In this document: positions 57,033-64,000 of the stretch, piece after piece
Position numbering within the stretch: the first letter of the stretch is position 1
How the letters are laid out: every line of letters starts with the position of its first letter
Source of the DNA: Blastobasis lacticolella
Taxonomy: Eukaryota > Arthropoda > Insecta > Lepidoptera > Blastobasidae
Direction of reading: 5' to 3'
DNA: 64,000 bases
NCBI GenBank assembly: GCA_905147135.1
Contig: LR990059.1
Span: forward strand, 13,291,001-13,355,000
Position numbers and translations under genes: made by a program
Notes under the pieces: model-generated
Seen by the model: only the letters and a program-made list of their open reading frames with translations
What the model was told of the DNA's origin: nothing
Database searches by the model: none

Positions 57033-58371
57033 GACATTGTTAAAAATGGCCTATGAATCAACACGCATGAAACATTTACTATAATTACTAGATGTTTTTA
57101 TAATGTACATTACAAATATTTTAATAGAACGGACACTTCTTAATTTCGAAAACATTTTAAAAAGTATTCACTTCCGTCATAATCCTCGGTGTTACTATTT
57201 AGACATTATCTATTTTGACAGATTACAGTAGGGATGTGGTTGTATAAAATCGTTAATGAATCTATTCGATTATCGATTATCATTCTCATAGAACTTGGAA
57301 TCGATAGTTGCATGGTTATGCTATACGTATTATACAAAATAAACTATTTATTTTCTTCTGAATTGATAATTTATTAATACAACATTAAAAACCCTTCTAC
57401 GACAACGATTATGACACGTGCGTATTTCTATCATCCTATTGCGTAGAATACGCGCGACTCGACATCGTTGTTGTGAAAGGTCTCTTAAGGTGAAATTCAA
57501 ACAAGGAATAAGAGTTTAGTTACAAAAATAATAAGGTTGCCTAAATGTTAATTTTAAATATTCGATTATATTATATCAATACCGATTTTCGATTGTCTGT
57601 TGTTATTCGTTATTCGTGGCACTTCACTAAAGGGGCGGGGCCGGTCTATGAAGTACACAAAACTTCAAAGGCGTGCGCCAAAGACCAACAACATATAATA
57701 GCGCCAAAGACTAATAACATTTGACATATGGTACTAGTACAATGCTATACCTTCTTTATAATCACACGAAAATAAAAAAGGAAATCCTTAATAAAACCCT
57801 TGCATGTCCATAAGACTCCTGACTCCTAGACTCCTAGAGTTCAATGTCAAGAAGCGCGCATCTGTCAAGCCTACTCCTGGAGTTTGGTCCGCTTCAACGA
57901 CAGATTTTTTGACCGATAATTCAAAGAAAACTAAGGTAGTTAAGTATCCTATATTGCTCTCACTTGGATAACGAGTAGGGTGGAAAACAAGGATGCAAGC
58001 CTTTAAAACTCAGCATCAGCGGGATATGACGAGAATTATATCAGCAGAGCTGTTTTCGAAACAGTAGTTCAGAGTGTTATGACTGACCTAGCAGTGTGAC
58101 AATAAAACGTTTACCTACAATTTATAATCCAATGTAAGTACGACCTTACACTCAGTAATAAATGCTAAGTTATTGCTACATACTGAATGTTTTTATTGAC
58201 GTAATTATAACCTCAAAATCCGAAAGTGTCTTGATTTTTTTCGAATTCTCAAAAGTGTCCGTTGTTTTAATTTAGGTTCAATCGAATATATACATTATCT
58301 AAAACCCAAAAAGTAAATACACCTCCCTGTTGGATCTTAGGCCAACTATGTATGGACGACGAGCAATGTCC
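57033..58371. mobile_element. Unclassified 1.34-kb insertion in copy E
   Basis: Bounded by comparison with copies A-D. The ends read GACATTG and CAATGTC (7-bp inverted). An inner inverted pair AACGGACACTT (57128) / AAGTGTCCGTT (58253) may mark an older element. No target duplication or transposase was seen. Confidence 0.4.
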
Positions 58372-59988
58372 TTTGAATTTTGAATTTGAATTTGTCAAAG
58401 ACATTTAGGTATTCAGCCTACATTTCGCCGTGACTTGGCGCCCGACAAAAATTAAAAAAATTGAAGTGTTGCATAATGATTAAAAACTTATTTTACGTTG
58501 AAGCTGTCATGAAACTAGTATGGGAAATGCTGTATCAAAAAGTAATTTTTTAAAATTTCATAGACTGGCGTGAAAAAAGTGTAGGTATCCTTAAACAACT
58601 GTTTTCGAATATGAAATTGGAACATTACGCTATGAGTGTAGATAAAATTTGTTGAGGATTTGTGATTGACAGGATATGTTTTTGATTTCAGCACTTTTAA
58701 TTGATTAAGTGATAGTACCAAAAAATAAAAACGGAAAACAACGCGTCCGATTCATTTCGCAACATGCAGAGCCCGCAATTTCATTAGATGTCAGTTCTTG
58801 TAGTTTTAAATGCTACTTGTAAATGAAATGAGCAAAAATGCCACACAAGTGCAGCCTCTTTTTCACTAGAGGCATAAGTTCTTATCGCTCTTACAATAGA
58901 TAGTATCACCCCTTTGTCACAGAGGAATAAATCTATCTCGCTCCGAACCCCACCCTTTCTCCTGCTCCTTTATTATAGCGTCCCGGCGATAATAAATTAA
59001 AGAAATGTATAAAAGCTTATAGTTTAATCATAAATTATAATTACTAAACAAGGCAAAAATTACCTAAAATTACACAAAACTACAACAAACAACTATAAAG
59101 TACAACTAACTACTAAATATTAAACCTAATTGACTAGGCCTCCTCTCGCTGGAGATTTTTTTCTCCAGGTGTTTAGGTCCAGCTGTGCTGCTAGTGATTG
59201 ACTCCTAATCGTTGGCCTTGTTTGACCATTTGGTCTACTAATATTACCATCTGACATGTCGGAATTGCCCCCAGAGTTAAGATTTTCTCTCCAGGTATTA
59301 AAATCCTGCCTGGAGAGTTGTAGTTTCTGCGCTCCCTCGTCTTCGGAGAGTCGTTAGCTACAGGGAAGGCCCTGTAGCTAGCGACAAACTCCTTTCCACG
59401 ACCTGCGCCCAGTTTTCGGATTGTACTGGTGCCATTGCCATTAAAATTATTAGATTTTATACAATTTATTAACATAACTGAAATATTAAAAACAGCTGAT
59501 ACTGGGACGGAAAAACACTAATAAAAATCAAACAAAAAATGACGTTTACAGCGTCGACGATGCCTTTTATGTACGCTAATGGCATAGACCGCGACGGGGT
59601 TAGTGGCGAGATAAAGAAAGGAATTCTTGCAGTACAATAGGGCGTAACTTAGTTTTGTGGCATTTATCCACCCGATATTTACAAGTGGCATTTAAAACTA
59701 GAAAACTTACCACTGAATCTGCAGATTTTGCGAGTTGCGAAATGAATCTAACGAATAGTATAACATTTTTGTGTTTGGTATTTTCGAGAAATATTTATCC
59801 CCTGAACCTTTTCCCTTTATTTATTTGTAACCTTTTCCCTATTCGTTTTCCTCATTGCTTATTTTAACGATGCTTATTTCGCCGATGGTTAATTTCATCG
59901 ATTTTTTTTCTTGATATATCAGTACAGTTGTGGTTTATTGTCTCCATTTATTAAACTTTAACTGTGACTCCTCTCGTTATCACTCTCC
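58372..59988 (+). repeat. Amplified unit, copy E, second part (gene lost)
   Basis: Continues from the GGCGCCCGACA block (58,437) through the hairpin-rich block (small ORF remnant at about 59,137-59,460, minus) to TATCACTCTCC. It breaks off before the promoter and helicase gene. The ISL2EU-type transposon follows directly. Confidence 0.6.
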
Positions 59989-60211
59989 AAAAGCAATTTT
60001 TTTAACGAATGTGAAAGACGAAACAATAAAACATGCAAACCGGCTTTTACCATAGAACGGAGAAGCAACATTTAAAAATATACTTTATTTATTGAGTAAT
60101 AAGGTTGCTTTCATTGTGTAGGTTAACATTCTCAAAAACACCGATCGCGACGAAGGCGCCTTATGTCAAAGTCCTCGGCGATATCATTTAACAACATACT
60201 TTAGGCGAAGT

Positions 60212-61039
60212 TTGAAGCATTGTCAAGAAAATTACAAAGAGAATTTTATAAATTTAATAATTAATTTCAGTTGTGAACGCGGCAAAGCAAACATGCCAAT
60301 AGCCCAAATGGCAATGCGCGCCAATAAAAAGGCTGCCATGCACGATCACAATTATTTAGAAATAACTGATGAAGATAGGTTTCTAAAACAACAACTTCTA
60401 TATGAAGATCAAAGGGTTCAACTTGAAATCTCTTCAAGAGATAAAAAGGTTTGGAGAAGGAGGAGAGTTAAAAGGTTGCAGTGCTCAGATTTTGGTAAAA
60501 TCTGCAAATGTACTGAAACAAAAAAAAATGTCAAATCATTATCAGTAATGAAAGAACTTCATACTGCAGCAATAAAGCTTGGGCTATAATATGAAGCAGA
60601 TGCCATTAAAAAATTTAACGAAGAAACAGGATTCTATGTTAGAAAATGTGGGATAATTGTTCATGCCCAGTTTCAATACCTGGGATCCACTCCAGATTTA
60701 ATAATAGGGTCAGATGAACTGTTCGAAGTTAAGTGCCCATACATTGTAATAAACAAACCAATGTCTGGAAAAACTGTACCATATTTATATCTGTGTGAAG
60801 AAACAGGAGTATTCAAACTAAATAAAAAACATAATTATTAATATCAGATTCAAGGGCAGTTGCTATGTAGTGGCAGAAAAACTGCATATTTAAGTGTATA
60901 CACAATAGCAGATTTTTGTATTAATAAAATAGATAGGGACGAAGACTTTTTGAGAAATATAACAAACAAACTGCAAATGTTTTATGACAATAATTTTAAA
61001 GATATTTTGTTAAATAGGTTTCTATATAATATCAAATAA
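60212..61039 (+). pseudogene. YqaJ-type nuclease of an ISL2EU-like transposon
   Basis: One reading frame of 275 codons, 60212-61039, is broken only by two TAA codons (60587 and 60839). The N-terminal half is basic (VWRRRRVKRLQC). From codon 125 the YqaJ/lambda-exonuclease domain is clear: YEADAIKKFNEETGF, GSTPDLI (catalytic Asp), EVKCPY (E-x-K), and YQIQGQLLCSGRKTAYLSVY after the second stop. Proteins of this type are the second gene of ISL2EU transposons, where a role in processing DNA ends is assumed. It faces the transposase pseudogene tail to tail with about 15 bp between them. Inactive as it stands, but only lightly damaged. Confidence 0.75.
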
Positions 61040-61054
61040 ATCAAATTCTATGAA

Positions 61055-62340
61055 CTAAGAATTTTTATTTATAATATTACACCTAAAATTAACTAACATA
61101 GCACAAATAAATATTATATAGCTTGACAGTAAAATCTTTGTTCGATTCATTGGTTGAATTAAAATTTTAAATGTTTTCATCTGTCCCATCACCCTCTCTA
61201 TGTGTACTCTCTTACTTGCGACTTTACTTGTCTCTTGCAATCTGATTACCTTTTTTGGAAAAATGCAGGCATATTTAGGACGTAAACTCATAGGATAACC
61301 CCATAGGATTTAAAAATATTTTGGACATTTAAACCTTTGTCCACCATTATCTCATCATTGTAGTCAAACTGTTGCAGAATTTCACTTCGTTCAATAATCT
61401 GTCGATCTGAAGCAGAACCACCACAGCATGCTACAGATACATATGTTAGTAGTTCACTTGGAGCAATACCAATTAAGGTTTTTATTGTATTTATGTTTTT
61501 ATATGTAGAAAAAGTTATTTGCTGAGCCATGGGCAAGCCTGGTTTTTTAATAGGGCATTCAGTGGCATCTATGATATCTCTGGTGTTGGGATACTTGTGA
61601 TGGAAATCCATCGGCATGTAAGCTTTCACTGTTGATTTATTAAGCCACAAATCTAGCTTTCTCCATTGTAATGACATTAATCGAACCCATGTTATAAATA
61701 TATTTGAAACATGCTTGATTGATATTACATACATCATTGATATCTCTTTAAAAGTTTTGTGTAAATGCAATATAATTTAAGTCATAAAAAATTGCTCAGA
61801 TGGATCAACTACCTTTCTAGGCGGGGGGACCATAGATATTCTTTAACTTCCTTCACCAAGACTGTCGAAAACAAGTTTCACTTTTTCATAACTTTCTAAA
61901 CCAGTGTAAAAATGTATAACTGTATCATTTTCTTTATATATATTTGAGGTAAATAAAGGTAATTCATAGACATCATCACTTGTTTGTACAGCCACTTCTT
62001 TTTTATCATCAAACTTTCGGTTATCATTAATATAAGATGATACTTCCACTTCACGTAAATGTGTATGAAATTCATAAAATTGATAATAGATAATATCAAC
62101 ATTATCATTGTTAATGAAAGGTATAGAAGTATTGTCCACAAAATGCTCTTGACATTCCTCGTTATCAAGTTGCAATGGATCTTCTTCAGCACTTGGTTTC
62201 AAAACCGACAAAGGAAGTTCTTCAGCGAATGAAATGGACGGCTCAGTTCTGTAAGTCCTTGAAGTACTTTGAAAGTCAAAGTGTATCAGTGAAACACATG
62301 GAATGTTCTGTGCAGCCGTTCAAGGGAATATTGATTTTTT
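61055..62340 (-). pseudogene. ISL2EU-type DDE transposase
   Basis: On the minus strand one frame runs from about 62,340 to 61,288 with two in-frame TAA codons (near 61,843 and 61,772). It reads FYTGLESYEKVKLVFDSLG, then FKEISMMYVISIKHVSNIF, then DIIDATECPIKKPG (catalytic Asp), QITFSTYKNINTIKTLIGIA, SDRQIIE and the second Asp region IMVDKGLNVQNIF. A frameshift near 61,290 moves to the frame containing VHIERVMGQMKTFKIL (catalytic Glu) ending at 61,055. This DDE_Tnp_4-like order, together with the YqaJ gene opposite, points to ISL2EU. Not functional. Confidence 0.7.
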
Positions 62341-62449
62341 AATCTTTTTGTTTCTTTGTCACTTTCTAAAATAATAAAAGTAGGTAAAGTAAACAATATA
62401 AAACAAGTATAAAATAGTGTTTGTTTTTAAGTAATAAAAAATAATCATT

Positions 62450-62720
62450 TAGGCGTTAATTTCCAGGTTGTGCTCTCGAGAACGAGGGCCCGGGGTCCGC
62501 CTTGACCATGATCCAGAATTTGGCGATCAGGTAATTACAGTGGAGCGACTACCATCTCACCTCTGTGACCCTGCTACCAGGGGAACCTGACCAGATTGGA
62601 TCATGGTTACAAATTCAGTTGCCTGAATATATAGGTTTCATTACGATGTTTTCCCTCACCATAAGAGCATCGGTTGGTAACTATTCAACTAATGTACATA
62701 ACTCAGAAGAGAGTCATTGT
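62450..62720 (-). repeat. tRNA-derived SINE inserted in the transposase gene
   Basis: Minus-strand SINE body (CCCGGGGTCCGCCTTGACCA, GGGAACCTGACCAGATTGGA, TAACTCAGAAGAGAGTCATT). It separates the THAP exon (62,730-62,960) from the rest of the transposase. Confidence 0.65.
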
Positions 62721-62729
62721 AAGTAAAAA

Positions 62730-62970
62730 CAGATAAGTACATAAAGATTCTTTCACCCCACTACGGAACTTACCAAACCTGAGTGGTGTGGTAATAAAAT
62801 CACTAGGCTTGAAATGTTCAGAGCATATATACGCAAACTTTTTCAGTTGCGGTCCAGTCTTGAGTACATCTAATCTTATAGCCTTATTCCATTGATTTCG
62901 TATTAGAGTATCTTGTGGGAACAAATGTTTTCCTTGGTTTCTGCAGGTGTGAACAATACACCGAGATCGC
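62730..62970 (-). pseudogene. THAP domain of the ISL2EU-type transposase
   Basis: Read on the minus strand: CIVHTC (C-x4-C), then HLFPQDTLIRNQW with the conserved FP and Trp, then CSEHF (C-x2-H) and KPSDFITTPLRFG. All four zinc ligands are present. It probably formed the N-terminal DNA-binding domain of the transposase below it. No Met was found in frame just upstream, so the start or a first exon is missing. Confidence 0.65.
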
Positions 62971-64000
62971 GGATTGAAAAAGGTATCTACTTAGGAAAGG
63001 GAATACACTATTATCAGTAGTTTTCAACAATTTTAGAGTTTTCATATTTTAAATTATTGCTAACAAAACGAACATCAATAGTCAGTTCGTGTCATGGACG
63101 CTAGGATCAAGTATGATTTTTTTTTATTAAATTTGGAACGTATTACTTATATAAATATATTTTACCTTTCTTTCGATCTTTGAAAGTTATGTATACATAA
63201 ACTTTGTATTTTGTTTAGTATTAGTTGGCTGAATGACATCACTGCCTCAATCATACAGATTTAAAAAGAAATTACCAAAATTATTGGTTTTTTGAAACCA
63301 AACGACAATACCTACTGGAAAACTCCTCATTGACTTAAACTACATTAAAAACTAAATTTCTATGTACATACTAAACTACACCAAAAGGACAGTCAATAAA
63401 AAAATATGTATTAAAGAACTTAAAGCTTATATCTATTATTGTCTTTCTATTAACTATAGGTTGGATTGGAGTTTTTAACTTTTACGAGCTCTGTAGGAGA
63501 GAAGCTGCAGAATAATAGTCTTATATATCCCCAGTAGATGGCGCTAACTTATGTTTGTATCGGCGTCTGTTAGCCGAATGTTGCACTGTTTCGTTGACAG
63601 GTGGCGTGTTGATTCTTATGGATTAATTAATAAAAGTTAATTTATTGTTGTAGTGATAAATATAGTTCACCATTCTGCACCTATAACTCACTATTTAATT
63701 CACAGTTGCACAGAAGTTCATCCATTATGTTTTCTCTTCAGAATTGCTATGCTAGTTTTATATTGTTGTTAACTGTTCATTGACGGTAGTAAACCAACAT
63801 TTAACGCTGCTTTAATGATGGTTGTTAGATAATTAACACTGATAACGTTGTAGCATAATATTCTTGATTTAAGTAGTCTATATCTAGTCGTAGCTAACGT
63901 TTAACATGAATAGTTAAATCATTAAAACACTCACAAAGTAATTTCGTCACAGTCCAATAAATTATTTCTTCTTTGTTTTTATCACTATTGTCTTCTTTAT
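62971..64000. other. No gene recognised
   Basis: AT-rich sequence without a supported coding region or a repeat shared with the rest of the window. Confidence 0.4.

Overview
The window looks like a transposon-dense stretch of a moth or butterfly (Lepidoptera) nuclear genome. The evidence is the AT-rich background, GT-AG introns, 3'-end repeat motifs that recur across lepidopteran genomes (about 4,100-4,555), and a mix of RTE, Jockey-type and CR1/L2-group LINEs with piggyBac-, P-, Tc1/mariner-, MULE- and ISL2EU-type DNA transposons. No ordinary single-copy housekeeping gene was recognised.

The backbone is an amplified segment of roughly 5-6 kb, present in whole or part about six times: A 7,098-14,708; B 14,636-14,708 plus 23,074-27,560; C 27,573-33,095; a fragment 33,096-34,213; D 45,018-49,625 plus 55,555-56,721; E 56,722-59,988. 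Four of these carry a five-exon gene for a DEAD-box protein. It resembles eIF4A, most closely eIF4A-III, but most of its helicase motifs are altered (GTGKK, TPHR, DGMD, TTA, no RGID). Only copy A (12,049-13,831, 380 codons) is open throughout. B and D share a 1-nt deletion in exon 2 and C has a separate 1-nt deletion in exon 3. A, C and D keep a matching TATA/initiator-like promoter; B has lost promoter and first exon start. Upstream of copy A the unit is folded into an inverted repeat with arms of about 1.5 kb.

The rest is mostly mobile elements. 1-7,060: LINE and MULE remnants, a piggyBac-type non-autonomous element, a P-element-like relic with a THAP exon, SINEs, and a LINE 3' end holding a 33-bp perfect hairpin. 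14,709-23,073: a broken RTE LINE containing an intact two-ORF Jockey-type LINE; both insertions keep 11-bp target-site duplications. 34,214-41,905: two LINEs of one CR1/L2-like family (one truncated, one with an intact 964-codon ORF2), a G-rich minisatellite and a 104-bp tandem repeat. 41,906-45,017: SINE and LINE scraps. 49,626-55,554: a 5.9-kb TA-flanked element with 26-bp terminal inverted repeats inside unit D, itself holding nested elements. 59,989-62,970: a decayed ISL2EU-type transposon with a YqaJ-nuclease pseudogene on one strand and a THAP/DDE transposase pseudogene on the other.

Order of events that can be read: the unit was duplicated, then an RTE element inserted, then the Jockey-type element inserted into it. 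A high-copy, mostly broken gene family in such a TE-rich setting would fit a W chromosome or other low-recombination region, but nothing in the sequence proves that.
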